Shown: positions 21,960 to 29,922 of the stretch, one piece after another
How the letters are laid out: every line of letters begins with the position of its first letter
Position numbering within the stretch: position 1 is the stretch's first letter
DNA from: a virus
Strand: one strand, 5' to 3'
Virus record (IMG/VR): IMGVR_UViG_3300020183_000003
Location: 1 to 44,758 of that record
Length of the DNA stretch: 44,758 bases
Notes under the pieces: model-generated
What the model was told of the DNA's origin: nothing
The model's input: the letters and a program-made list of their open reading frames with translations, nothing else
The model's database searches: none
Position numbers and translations under genes: made by a program

Positions 21960-22657
21960 TTCAAAATACCCTTAACGGACTCGGTGAGATTCATTAGAAT
22001 CGAAGATGCTTTTTTGACAGACCTCGGCTGTTCAGTACTCTTTTGCCCAAGATCAACTGTTGGAGTAGCTGTATGTTTTATGCTTTCAACGGCGTTTTTT
22101 GCCTGTACACTCACTTGGGATGTGTGCGCGATTTTGATTTGTTCCATGGTGGCGGTAAAAGATAAGGTGTTCTTTGTTTTTGATGTTTCAATAATCGAAA
22201 TATTTGTGAACAAAACATTTTCGTAATTTGTAATCCCAGCAACAATTGAAAATGGGATTCTGTTTTCAAAAGTATCTTTTAAAAAAGTATAGGCTTTTTG
22301 AACTTTGTCTTTAGGTTGCAACAGCAACCCGCTGATCGATCCGGATAGTGCCGCCAGTGCCGGATCATTGCTTACTATTTGCTGAAAGCCCGCAATAATC
22401 GCTGTGGAATAGGCAACACTTAAAAAGGTTGTTGGCGAATCTGATATTCGTCCCTCGATCGTTATTTTTGGATTTTCCAGGTTGACATGATTGGTAAAAA
22501 TACTTCCATCTTCGACTGGCGAGGATGTAACCGTAGCGCTTTTTTCATGCATTATTTGTGAAGTGACATCTATTTCCAATATTTCCAAATTACCCTCCCT
22601 AGAGTAGGCGATAATTTGCACTTTTTTAGCGGGTTTCAGTAAGTCTAAATTGGCCAT
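21956..22657 (-). CDS. Dit-like tail/baseplate protein
   Basis: 233 aa. Residues 1-100 look like a Dit-type N-terminal domain (SSPVEDGSIFTNHVNLENPKITIEGRIS). Residues 125-185 form a second beta region (FENRIPFSIVAGITNYENVLFTNISIIE). It lies downstream of the tape measure in gene order and upstream of plug and hub, as for distal tail proteins. Its ribosome site GAGGT follows directly after leader copy 3. Confidence 0.8.
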   Translation of the reverse strand: MANLDLLKPAKKVQIIAYSREGNLEILEIDVTSQIMHEKSATVTSSPVEDGSIFTNHVNLENPKITIEGRISDSPTTFLSVAYSTAIIAGFQQIVSNDPALAALSGSISGLLLQPKDKVQKAYTFLKDTFENRIPFSIVAGITNYENVLFTNISIIETSKTKNTLSFTATMEQIKIAHTSQVSVQAKNAVESIKHTATPTVDLGQKSTEQPRSVKKASSILMNLTESVKGILK

Positions 22658-22667
22658 AAATACCTCG

Positions 22668-22746
22668 AAAAAAAAGAGGCGGGCAATACGTTAAGTACAC
22701 CCGCCTCCGTTGTGTGATTGGCTTACGCCTCCACTAATTGGTCAGC
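22668..22746 (-). promoter_or_regulatory. Late leader RNA element, copy 3 (Dit-baseplate block)
   Basis: GCTGAC (22746-22741), CAATTA, hairpin GTGG-A-GGC-GTAA-GCC-AA-TCAC with a GNRA loop, then CGGAGGCGGG...CCCGCC terminator and T-run. TAAAAT at 22758-22763 lies 11 bp upstream of GCTGAC. The hairpin arm GGAGGCG could pair with the terminator's CGCCTCT instead, giving an antiterminator. Confidence 0.8.
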
Positions 22747-22783
22747 TTGATGCTACAATTTTACCATAAAGGAAGGTGCTTCA

Positions 22784-23572
22784 ATGAATAAAGTTTTTAT
22801 TGCCATTTTACTGCAATTGGTTATTGTGAACTCTGTTTTTTGCTCAATTGAATCAAAGAAAATGTTGGGTAATAATGCGAATGGTGATTTGGTCACACTT
22901 ACACCATCTTCAGATCCCAAGGAATTAAGATGGAACGCTGTTCGTTCCTTAAAATACGCTGGGCTATCAGACATTCAAATTGAAAGTCTGTTTTCTGAGC
23001 TAGATAAAAAAATGAATAAAGACAACATCCCAAATTATTTTTCATTTGAAAAATTGGAGGAGTCACTGAAAATTGGCAAATTTATAGCATACGGACTAAC
23101 TTTCGAAGACTTTGTTGCTTGTGAAGATTTAAATGCGAGTATGCCATGGGAAAAAAAATTATGTAATAAAGAGCAAGTTTATCGGTGTAAAGTCCTAGGC
23201 GCGCCATTAGATAAGATTGTTGGGTATGAATATACCTCAGATAGGATTGAGGATGATGAAAAAGTTGTTGATTATTATTACTGTGGCCATTTGTTGATAG
23301 ATAGATGGTCTAGCATTTCGATATTGGTTAGCTGCCTTTCCCAAATGGGATATCAAAAACAACAAATAAAGGCTGTTTTGAATAGGGAATTCGAAGAGAA
23401 AAACAAGTCAGTAAGGTTCTTTCTTGAGAGTAATAAATATATTCCTTACAAAAGGGTTTTAGAAATATTGAGAAAAGAAGGCTATAAAATAGAAATAGTT
23501 CAAGGCAAAATCGAAAGTGTTTTTAAGGATGAGGATGAATACGATAGGTTTAGAGGCGACAGCCGATTATAG
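22784..23572 (+). CDS. Secreted/periplasmic protein of unknown function (moron-like)
   Basis: 262 aa with an N-terminal signal peptide ([20 protein letters not shown]); the lipobox is imperfect, so probably not a lipoprotein. The mature part is acidic/polar, with cysteines (ACEDL, KKLCNK, YRCKV, YYCGH) that may form disulfides in the periplasm. AAGGAAGGTG precedes the ATG. It is on the opposite strand to the late genes. Such cargo genes may alter the lysogen's envelope or exclude other phages; no family recognised. Confidence 0.75.
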   Translation: MNKVFIAILLQLVIVNSVFCSIESKKMLGNNANGDLVTLTPSSDPKELRWNAVRSLKYAGLSDIQIESLFSELDKKMNKDNIPNYFSFEKLEESLKIGKFIAYGLTFEDFVACEDLNASMPWEKKLCNKEQVYRCKVLGAPLDKIVGYEYTSDRIEDDEKVVDYYYCGHLLIDRWSSISILVSCLSQMGYQKQQIKAVLNREFEEKNKSVRFFLESNKYIPYKRVLEILRKEGYKIEIVQGKIESVFKDEDEYDRFRGDSRL

Positions 23573-23580
23573 GTAGATAC

Positions 23581-23668
23581 GGAGAGATGGCAGAGCGGTT
23601 TAATGCGGCGGTCTTGAAAACCGTTGAACCGAAAGGTTCCGTGGGTTCAAATCCTACTCTCTCCGCCA
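23581..23668 (+). tRNA. tRNA-Ser (UGA)
   Basis: Complete cloverleaf with acceptor arms GGAGAGA and TCTCTCC, discriminator G and encoded CCA (23666-23668). The anticodon loop CTTGAAA gives UGA. A long type II variable arm (GAACCGAAAGGTTCC) is diagnostic of tRNA-Ser. It starts 9 bp after the secreted-protein stop. It may supplement UCA decoding during late expression, or be a remnant of transfer from a host. Confidence 0.96.
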
Positions 23669-23699
23669 AAAGTTTCAAAACAACCAAAATGGGGGTAAA

Positions 23700-23850
23700 A
23701 TTAAGAAAGGTGCTCAGGCACTAGCGTAAACACCGCGCTACTGTGTGTTACTTAAAGCCGGATTGCGCAACTCGTGGCTACGGGGGATGGATGGGTAGGG
23801 TATGGTGAAAAAGCCCGCTGTGAGCCACCACAGCCCCCTCCGGCAATAAT
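23700..23850. ncRNA. Candidate structured non-coding RNA next to tRNA-Ser
   Basis: A visibly GC-richer block without reading frame. Pairings: GTGC/GCAC (23710-23721), TAGCG/CGCTA (23722-23740), a long-range GCCGGA (23757-23762)/TCCGGC (23839-23844), and GCTGTG/CACAGC (23817-23834) inside it; GGGGG (23782-23786) faces CCCCC (23834-23838). On the minus strand the GCTGTG hairpin is followed by GGGCTTTTT and may end the 68-aa gene. Strand and function undetermined. Confidence 0.5.
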
Positions 23851-23862
23851 TTCCCATTCTGT

Positions 23863-24069
23863 TTATTCCTCTATCTCAACTTCCTTAATTTTAAATTCCG
23901 CCATGTTTTCGTCCATAATTGATTTAGCGGCTTCCTCTGCCTCTTCTTTTGTTTCAAAAAGGGTTGAGTCATGCATCCCGCCAAAGTGCCATCTATAGTC
24001 CGATGGACACCCCACTAACTCAGCCCATTCCCCACCCCATGATTTTGCCCAAGCTTGAAATTTTTGCAT
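23863..24069 (-). CDS. Small tryptophan-rich protein under the divergent switch
   Basis: 68 aa (MQKFQAWAKSWGGEWAELVG..., ending acidic IKEVEIEE). AGGAG precedes the ATG. It is driven by the leftward arm of the switch at 24117-24192. No DNA-binding motif, so it is not an obvious Cro; it may be an effector or anti-repressor partner. Family unknown. Confidence 0.75.
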   Translation of the reverse strand: MQKFQAWAKSWGGEWAELVGCPSDYRWHFGGMHDSTLFETKEEAEEAAKSIMDENMAEFKIKEVEIEE

Positions 24070-24116
24070 CGTTTTTTCTCCTATCTACAGTTTTTTTATT
24101 CGCCGATATTAATATT

Positions 24117-24192
24117 ACTTTAGCCTTTTTAGGCTAATATGTCAATAGTTGTTTTTAGACTATTTGACACAAAAATGTTTCGCGCTTATTAT
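24117..24192. promoter_or_regulatory. Divergent promoters with operators (lambda-like switch)
   Basis: Leftward: TTGACA (24140-24145), 17 bp, TAAAGT (24117-24122), with the perfect inverted repeat TTAGCCT/AGGCTAA (24120-24137) over the -10 and spacer. Rightward: TTGACA (24164-24169), 17 bp, TATTAT (24187-24192). Between the -35 boxes lies GTCAATAGT (24141-24149) facing ACTATTTGAC (24159-24168). The rightward start would fall at about 24199, giving a leaderless mRNA for the HTH gene. Confidence 0.8.
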
Positions 24193-24200
24193 CATAGACC

Positions 24201-24398
24201 ATGAATAAAACTAATTTTTCAAGATGGTTTAAAGCGAAGCTGTCTGCCTCAGGTAGAACATTTTCAGATATAGAGCGCGAAATGCGCCTACCGCCCAAAT
24301 CCATATCCAAAAAGCTCCGCATGGGAACCATGAGGTCTACTGAAGAGCGCGCCATAGCAAATCATTTGGGGTTCGATGTGGATTGGACGAGACCATGA
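24201..24398 (+). CDS. Small HTH regulator (Cro/CI-like)
   Basis: 65 aa with an Xre-type helix-turn-helix (RTFSDIEREMRLPPKSISKKL, about residues 19-39) and no further domain. It is probably translated from a leaderless mRNA, as lambda cI is from PRM, since no ribosome site precedes it and the -10 lies only 9 bp upstream. Likely binds the inverted repeats at 24120-24168. Coupled by ATGA overlap to the next gene. Confidence 0.75.
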   Translation: MNKTNFSRWFKAKLSASGRTFSDIEREMRLPPKSISKKLRMGTMRSTEERAIANHLGFDVDWTRP

Positions 24399-24718
24399 AA
24401 ACACTACAAGAATCTCTTCAGCCCGTAACTAAATGGTGGGCAGACCATAAAGACGCATCGAGTGAGGACTTAGAGCTTCAATGCGCTCAGATCATTGACG
24501 ATTGGTATTTGGAAATTAAAGACGAGCTTCGGAGTGTTCCGCATATGATAGGTGCCTTGAAAGAGAGCCTTAAGGTGCACTTACACGATATTTGTGGTGT
24601 ACCAGAAGATATAGAGGTCGGGCTTCATCTCATATTTTCAAACAGCGTTAAATATATTGACGATTATGTTGCAGTACAAATGAAAAAGTGTGGTAAAAGT
24701 TACCCGCCAAGGGTGTAG
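24395..24718 (+). CDS. Hypothetical protein co-transcribed with HTH regulator
   Basis: 107 aa from ATG 24395 inside the HTH stop (ATGA). Helical and acidic (LEESL-type helices, WYLEIKDELRSVPHMIGALKESL). No recognisable domain. Gene order suggests a partner of the regulator, for example a co-repressor or an effector kept silent with it. Confidence 0.7.
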   Translation: MKTLQESLQPVTKWWADHKDASSEDLELQCAQIIDDWYLEIKDELRSVPHMIGALKESLKVHLHDICGVPEDIEVGLHLIFSNSVKYIDDYVAVQMKKCGKSYPPRV

Positions 24719-24725
24719 CCCTTTG

Positions 24726-24752
24726 CAGTTATCAAGGATTCCTTGACAACTG
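24726..24752. terminator. Hairpin after the switch operon
   Basis: CAGTTATCAAGG and CCTTGACAACTG pair with one mismatch around ATT. No U-tract follows, so a factor-dependent terminator, mRNA-stabilising hairpin or operator are all possible. Confidence 0.4.
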
Positions 24753-24886
24753 AATGCTCATCTAATTTCAAGCAAATTACATTTTTTCTGTAGGAACACT
24801 AATATTTTCTGTAATTTGGGGATTTGGGATAATTTTGAACTTAGTTTTGGGCGATTTTTTTATTCAGGCGTAGGTGACGACGCGGT

Positions 24887-25378
24887 TTATTCAGCGCTTT
24901 CTGGTAATTGCAAAGGGATTTTTTTGAGCGCATCAAAAATCATGTCCATAAGCTCGTCTTTGTGTCGAAGTTCTTTTTTGGCCTTTTTTTCTAGGGCTTG
25001 GATGTGATCATGAAACACTTTTTTTATTGGATTTGGTAGGTAGTATCCGTGTTTTCTTATGGAAGGCAAAACTTCAGTTGTTACCCACTTTCTGAAGTTT
25101 TGGGCTTCCTTTTTTCTACTTAGAAAAACTAAAATGTAAAGTCCCGGCTCGTTTACAATATAGCTTTGTTGCTTTCTTCCCACAGAATCGATGACTTCAG
25201 TACTACTTAAGTCATCTCTGTCTAACCGCTTAAGTGTTTCGCTGATATTTTTTAGTCCGAGCGCCTTGCAAATATCGCTAGCAACAAACCAGGGAAGGTT
25301 GTCTTTTTCGACAACACGAATGTTACCAAACTTTGTGCTCTCAAAAACTGTTAATGATGTATTCAAGATTTTCATCAC
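24887..25378 (-). CDS. BRO-N domain antirepressor
   Basis: 163 aa. Residues 8-110 carry the BRO-N pattern: GNIRVVEKDNLPWFVASDICKALGL, then VNEPGLYILVFLSRKKEAQNFRKWV, then VLPSIRKHGYY. The C-terminus is a lysine-rich helix. BRO/Ant proteins bind repressors or DNA and promote phage induction. Placed between the switch cassette and the tape measure, it is probably part of the same regulatory import rather than of tail assembly. Confidence 0.9.
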   Translation of the reverse strand: MMKILNTSLTVFESTKFGNIRVVEKDNLPWFVASDICKALGLKNISETLKRLDRDDLSSTEVIDSVGRKQQSYIVNEPGLYILVFLSRKKEAQNFRKWVTTEVLPSIRKHGYYLPNPIKKVFHDHIQALEKKAKKELRHKDELMDMIFDALKKIPLQLPESAE

Positions 25379-25457
25379 TCCGCCTGCTTTAAAACTGGTA
25401 AAGGATGATTATAGCCCAGCCAATTTTGCAACGTCCACTCAGAAGCGAATTTTTTCC

Positions 25458-27038
25458 TTAATAAGAAACCGATGGAATAGAGTTTCTCATAGTTGCTCTA
25501 AAGACATCACCGAGAGCTTCGTGAATCCCTGATTTTACAGCGTGCCCAACGTCTCCTGATGGTGTGCCTGCGGGTACATTAACTGTAACAGGCGAGCTAA
25601 CAACAACGCTTGTTTGGCTGCTGTTTGTTGTTGGTGAAAAAGTTGGTGGTGACTGGATGTTCTGAATTGTTCCTATCGGCATTCCAGAAAAAAATTCCAA
25701 ACCAAACCCAGCTATTTTTTTGAAATTGAAAACGTCTTTAATTTTTGTTTTGATTTTGTCGATGATTGAAGACACGAAATTTTCGACCATAGATACAAAA
25801 TCTTTCAGTTTTTGGAATCCATCTTTGATCCAGCCCACAAAAATTTCCGTAAAGGAATTTCGACCTTGGAAAAAAGACAAAACATCTTCTGCTAACAACA
25901 GAGCTGCAATTATAAGAGCTCCTATCAGGGCTGGAATCCCTAGAATTACGCCTTCTGCAAATAATGCTGCAACTCCCACTGCTCGAATTGCTGTTACCAA
26001 TTCCCAAATTGCAATCCCAATTACCCCGATTCGAGAGACCAAACTCAAAGCCAAAAACGAAATTAGAGCCAAAGTTAAGAGTTTGACGGATTTTTCAACG
26101 CCTCCAAAAATTTGTGCTAGATCATAAAGACCCATTACCAAAAATTTAGTTGTGATCCAAACTTCTTTTAAAAATCTGGCAAGCATTCTCATAAAATGAA
26201 CGCTTTTTTCCAAAATCAATTCCCTGTTTGCCTCTACCCAATTAAGGACCTCACTCACAAACGCTTTAGCTGCGGGAAGTAAAGCTTCCCCAACTTCTGA
26301 AGAAAAAAGGACAGCAAAATCATAAGCGTTTGATAAAAGCCCTGACAATGTCTTGGATTGCTTAATCATTAAGTTTGCAAACCGCCCATTCCCTGTGGTC
26401 ATTCCTTTCAGTAATGAAAGAACGTCCTGGTATGATATCTGTCCCCCCTCAATCATTTTCATGATTTGCTCTGAGCTTTTCCCATACTTTTTAGAAAGCT
26501 CAGGAATAATTGCAACTCCTGAATTTGCAAATTGGAGAACTTCTCGTTGCATCAATCGACCAAGCCCACGAACATCTGCAAGAGCTTTTACCAAAAATGG
26601 GAGCTTATCTTTACCGACACCGGCAGCAATATTTCCGATCATGTTCAAAGTGGGCACAAGTTCTTCAGCACTAAACCCAAAGGCAAGTAATTTTTTCGCT
26701 TCTTCCAGTATTCCTGGTACGGTAAACGGTGTTTTTCTTGCAAATGAGAACAAATCATTAAGCGTTTTCTTTGCAAGCTTAGAATCCCCTATCAACGTTT
26801 GAAAAGAGATCTTAATTTGCTCCATTTTTGATGCTTCGTTGAGCATAAACCCAATTTTTACGGCCGCCGCCGCAATAACGCCACCGAGTATAAGACCCCC
26901 TGTCTGCAAACCTCTAGTCGTTTTTTGAAGCTCGGTTTTGGCGTTTTTGATTTTGGCTTCCATTTTGTCCAATGGTGCCGAATCCACATCAAAACCAAAC
27001 CTTGTTACAAGCTCGCGAACGGTAGTGCTTCCAGCCAT
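25458..27038 (-). CDS. Tail tape measure protein
   Basis: 526 aa, short for the class, so a short tail. The N-terminus has coiled character (MEAKIKNAKTELQKTTRGL) and the tape measure domain (SKMEQIKISFQTLIGDSKLAKKTL...GILEEAKKLLAFGFSAEEL). Several hydrophobic helices occur at about 310-390. The C-terminus is Ser/Thr/Pro-rich. The ATG overlaps the upstream stop (TGATG). It sets tail length and enters the cell with the DNA. Confidence 0.92.
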   Translation of the reverse strand: MAGSTTVRELVTRFGFDVDSAPLDKMEAKIKNAKTELQKTTRGLQTGGLILGGVIAAAAVKIGFMLNEASKMEQIKISFQTLIGDSKLAKKTLNDLFSFARKTPFTVPGILEEAKKLLAFGFSAEELVPTLNMIGNIAAGVGKDKLPFLVKALADVRGLGRLMQREVLQFANSGVAIIPELSKKYGKSSEQIMKMIEGGQISYQDVLSLLKGMTTGNGRFANLMIKQSKTLSGLLSNAYDFAVLFSSEVGEALLPAAKAFVSEVLNWVEANRELILEKSVHFMRMLARFLKEVWITTKFLVMGLYDLAQIFGGVEKSVKLLTLALISFLALSLVSRIGVIGIAIWELVTAIRAVGVAALFAEGVILGIPALIGALIIAALLLAEDVLSFFQGRNSFTEIFVGWIKDGFQKLKDFVSMVENFVSSIIDKIKTKIKDVFNFKKIAGFGLEFFSGMPIGTIQNIQSPPTFSPTTNSSQTSVVVSSPVTVNVPAGTPSGDVGHAVKSGIHEALGDVFRATMRNSIPSVSY

Positions 27039-27259
27039 CAGTGCGACCTCTTAGGGTAATGAAGCCCTTGCCAAAAGGTGTTCTGTTCATAGCTCGTATT
27101 TGCTTTTGCAGGCCCAATAAAATGATCTTCCGTCACACAATTCCTCAAGGCGTCTTTGTAGTTTTGAAAGACACCAACAAACGACCAGCCATCAATCCAA
27201 TTATCGGATTCTGGAACATGTTGATTTGTTTTTTTACCTACTACATAAATTAGATTCAT
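27038..27259 (-). CDS. Small hypothetical protein before tape measure
   Basis: 73 aa (MNLIYVVGKKTNQHVPESDNW...), aromatic-rich, with WIDGWSFVGVFQNYKDAL. Its 5' end overlaps the frameshift extension of the chaperone gene. A regulatory or chaperone role in tail assembly is possible; no family recognised. Confidence 0.7.
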   Translation of the reverse strand: MNLIYVVGKKTNQHVPESDNWIDGWSFVGVFQNYKDALRNCVTEDHFIGPAKANTSYEQNTFWQGLHYPKRSH

Positions 27260-27485
27260 TTTGTGATTTCCTGTCGGCGATATATTGAGCTTGTTCCCTG
27301 ATATCTAAAATTTCATGAGCATCGGCCAAATCCACAAGCGTCCATTTTTCTTCGATTTCTGATCTTGTGGCGAGGCCTTCAACCACTGGTCGCCAAAGAT
27401 ACCAATCTACGAAATGCTTTTCTGGAGCCCAGCCACCCTCTCCACTTGAAGGCCTTTTATAGCGGAGAGGATTGGACCTAAAAAA
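27234..27485 (-). CDS. -1 frameshift extension of the tail assembly chaperone
   Basis: At 27485-27479 the minus strand reads T TTT TTA in the correct phase (gaT TTT TTA ggt), a classic slippery heptamer. After a -1 shift the frame stays open for ~82 codons, to TAA at 27236-27234, and has no start codon of its own near its 5' end. It encodes WAPEKHFVDWYLWRPVVEGL and an acidic helical end (LVDLADAHEILDIREQAQ), typical of the T part of G/GT or E/E' chaperone fusions. Confidence 0.8.
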   Translation of the reverse strand, partial: FFRSNPLRYKRPSSGEGGWAPEKHFVDWYLWRPVVEGLATRSEIEEKWTLVDLADAHEILDIREQAQYIADRKSQNESNLCSR

Positions 27486-27871
27486 TCGGCATAGTTCACC
27501 TCTAAAGCTTTCGTAACGACGCCAAACAAAAGACCTATTTTCCCCTGGAAAGTTAGGTCCAGATTCACCGAGATGAACTTTCCTGATTCTGTTTGAATTT
27601 CAACCGTGCTAAGTAGGTCGTTCAAGATATCAACGACGACCTGCTCTTCAAGACGATCACCAAGGCATTTTACTGCCTCTCCGATGACCTCCATGTTTAT
27701 TTCTTTATCCATAACAGATCCAGAACCGGCGTTTAAAGCCCCGACAGCGTTACCAATTGGACCGCTAGCGATCTTGGTAAGGCGTGTCAGGGTTTTGATT
27801 GCTTTTGTAGTCGGAAGGCACTGCATCTGGAAATTTGCGTCCTTAACCGTAAACTTTGTAAATCCATGCAT
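27407..27871 (-). CDS. Tail assembly chaperone (short, unshifted product)
   Basis: 154 aa (MHGFTKFTVKDANFQMQCLPTTKAIKTLTRL...). The gene lies between tube and tape measure, the usual position for the chaperone that coats the tape measure. Full-length termination is at 27407; part of the ribosomes should shift at 27479-27485 to make a ~213-aa fusion. The N-terminal sequence is similar in style to Pam3-class chaperones. Confidence 0.85.
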   Translation of the reverse strand: MHGFTKFTVKDANFQMQCLPTTKAIKTLTRLTKIASGPIGNAVGALNAGSGSVMDKEINMEVIGEAVKCLGDRLEEQVVVDILNDLLSTVEIQTESGKFISVNLDLTFQGKIGLLFGVVTKALEVNYADFLGPILSAIKGLQVERVAGLQKSIS

Positions 27872-27886
27872 TTTTTAGAGCCCTTC

Positions 27887-28309
27887 CTAAACGTTCTTGC
27901 CTTCAAAGCCGATCAAATGGCCGCAGGTTAGCTCCCACTTGTTCTCTCCGGCCTGTCTTCCTCTTGTGGTATCAGGAATGCGTTTAATGGCGCAATCTGC
28001 GGACTCATAGAGGGTTGTGCCGTTCTGGTCGCGCATCAAAAAGTTGAATTCTTTTTGACCGCCAACACGTGCTGCGTTGTAGATGGTGCTGAGATACTCA
28101 TTTGCTTCTGCGCCTTGTCGGATGTTAAGGGTGATCATCCCGGATTGATTTGCGTCCTCGTTCAAAATTGTTTCGCCGTCGACGCCAACAGAGTGGTTAT
28201 AGCCATCGCCATTGAACTTTACTTCGATGAAATCGTTTTCACCAAATCCAGTAAGTTGACGACCACCAAAAATAATCGAATGCGCTTTTGCTGAAAATAA
28301 TTTTGCCAT
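27887..28309 (-). CDS. Tail tube protein, DUF3277-like
   Basis: 140 aa. Beta-barrel tube pattern with GRQLTGFGENDFIEVKFNGD, SGMITLNIRQGAEANEYLS and a C-terminal ENKWELTCGHLIGFEG. It sits directly after the sheath gene in the operon, the standard order, and forms the inner tube hexamers through which DNA passes. Confidence 0.92.
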   Translation of the reverse strand: MAKLFSAKAHSIIFGGRQLTGFGENDFIEVKFNGDGYNHSVGVDGETILNEDANQSGMITLNIRQGAEANEYLSTIYNAARVGGQKEFNFLMRDQNGTTLYESADCAIKRIPDTTRGRQAGENKWELTCGHLIGFEGKNV

Positions 28310-28321
28310 TTTTTAAGCCTC

Positions 28322-29911
28322 CTAGACTGAAAGATTCCCATTCAGGATCGTTTTGTGAATCGCTCCTGCATAGGTTGCGCTAAATTTGACATTCCTTAAA
28401 ATTCTGTCGGATTTATCGCCACTTGAAATTGCGGAGATGTCCGGTGCAGTAACAGTTGGCGCTGGCGAACTGGCCAAAATTCTTTGATCAACGGCTTGTA
28501 ACAAAACCTGTTTAACCAAAGACTTCACCACATCAATTCCTTGGTTTGTGAATGAAACTTTCTTTTCGCTTGCAAGTGTGCCAAACACATTCTCTTCTAG
28601 TCGAGCTTGAATGTAGTCCGTGCCTTGCATAATGTCGATGAACTCACCTTCAGAAGTAACGCCATTTTGCATGATGTTAATCCCTGCTTTTTCGATAAAG
28701 AAATTGCAGTTTTTAGAGGCCAAAACAGCTTTCTCTGTCGATGTTAGGCTCTCAGGCGTTACACCAGAAAGACTTTTGAAGTTCCATGTAATACTTCCGG
28801 CAGCCTCTGGAGCATTAAGACCTACCCATGCCGCTTCTACATGGTTGCTTGAACTTGCTGTGTAAACCAAAAAAGTTCTGTCATAGCTGTTGAGTTTTAG
28901 AATGCTCGCAATATCGGAAACTGGGTCTGCGGTTGTTGCCACCGTTACTGTAGCCTGGCTTCCTCCACCTGTGATCCCGATATCCGTAATGGGAAGCGCA
29001 ACCCCACCAATAGCTGCAACTACTGTGATTACTCGGGCCCCAGTCACTGTCGCGCTTTCCACATCATCGAGCTCTGCAATTGCTTCTGCTAAAGCCAAAA
29101 TTGTAGCCGCGTGGCTTGTTGCATAGGTTACGCTTATCGTTTCCCCACCAACGTTTGCAGACAACACATTGCTGCTCACAAAATCTGCTGACAATGTAAT
29201 CGTTTGGGCATGTTTAACGAGCGTTTTTACGTTTGAGTCGTGTGAAAGTGCTGAAAAAAGCTTTTGCTTTGTTTGGATATACTCCGCCACCTGCTTGATA
29301 TCAAGTAGAGTTGACGAGGTCAAAATTAAAAAGTACCAGTCATTATCGACTTGAGTGATGTCTTGCAACTCAGTAACAACACTGACATTGACTTGCTCGG
29401 TTGAAACAATCAAGTTTGACGATACGCTTATTGAGAACCCTACACCGGCAGTATTAGCCTCAATATCCAACTCATTACTATTGTCCGTTGTGGTAACGGG
29501 CTCATCCCCCGCATCAACGGCCGCCTTGATTGCATCTACGATGTTGGCAGCTGTGGCACTTCCACCAGAAGTTGCCGTGAAAACCGTTCCATTGATTGTT
29601 ACGGTGTAATCTGTTGAGTTCTGAACCTGGCTAATGCTAAGCGTTACAGCCTGCTTTTGGTTAGCCAGACGTTTTCCTATTTTAATTTTCTCAGGCTTAA
29701 CTTGTTGTGAAAATAAGGCCTGTGCTTTTTTATACTCCAAATCTGAAGTTTGAAAATCGAGAGCAACCTCATCAAGAGAGGCATACTCTTTTATTTTTTC
29801 TGAAAACCTGGTGTGTTGCCCTAAAACAAGCGGAACACCAAACCCTTTTTGAGTAACGGAAGCCGTTTCTCTTGTAATGTTGACCTGTACGACATCGCTA
29901 ATTTGTGACAT
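28322..29911 (-). CDS. Tail sheath protein, DUF3383-like
   Basis: 529 aa. The sheath core is split by two inserted beta-domains, at about 88-170 (TVTINGTVFTATSGGSATAANI) and 236-325 (ADFVSSNVLSANVGGETIS..TYATSHAATI). The second is closely related to a domain in the cement protein at 33112-33906. The C-terminal part (QARLEENVFGTLASEKKVSFTNQGIDVVKSLVKQVL) matches the DUF3383 sheath end. Contracts to drive the tube into the host. Confidence 0.93.
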   Translation of the reverse strand: MSQISDVVQVNITRETASVTQKGFGVPLVLGQHTRFSEKIKEYASLDEVALDFQTSDLEYKKAQALFSQQVKPEKIKIGKRLANQKQAVTLSISQVQNSTDYTVTINGTVFTATSGGSATAANIVDAIKAAVDAGDEPVTTTDNSNELDIEANTAGVGFSISVSSNLIVSTEQVNVSVVTELQDITQVDNDWYFLILTSSTLLDIKQVAEYIQTKQKLFSALSHDSNVKTLVKHAQTITLSADFVSSNVLSANVGGETISVTYATSHAATILALAEAIAELDDVESATVTGARVITVVAAIGGVALPITDIGITGGGSQATVTVATTADPVSDIASILKLNSYDRTFLVYTASSSNHVEAAWVGLNAPEAAGSITWNFKSLSGVTPESLTSTEKAVLASKNCNFFIEKAGINIMQNGVTSEGEFIDIMQGTDYIQARLEENVFGTLASEKKVSFTNQGIDVVKSLVKQVLLQAVDQRILASSPAPTVTAPDISAISSGDKSDRILRNVKFSATYAGAIHKTILNGNLSV

Positions 29912-29922
29912 GTTTTCCTCCT

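Noticed and set aside
22784-23572. Secreted protein as lipoprotein
   Set aside because: The residue before the cysteine is Phe (VFC), which does not fit the lipobox; ordinary signal cleavage is more likely.
23581-23668. tRNA-Ser as attachment site of an integrated prophage
   Set aside because: The recombinase and its core-like site are 14 kb away, the element is circular, and no partial tRNA repeat is present.
23700-23850. Structured block as HEARO/omega RNA or retron RNA
   Set aside because: No IscB/TnpB-type nuclease or reverse transcriptase is in the window, and the conserved motifs of these RNAs were not seen.
26353-26802. Long open frame on the plus strand inside the tape measure gene
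   Set aside because: It is the mirror of the tape measure coding sequence, rich in Ser/Arg/Pro runs, without ribosome site or homologous look.
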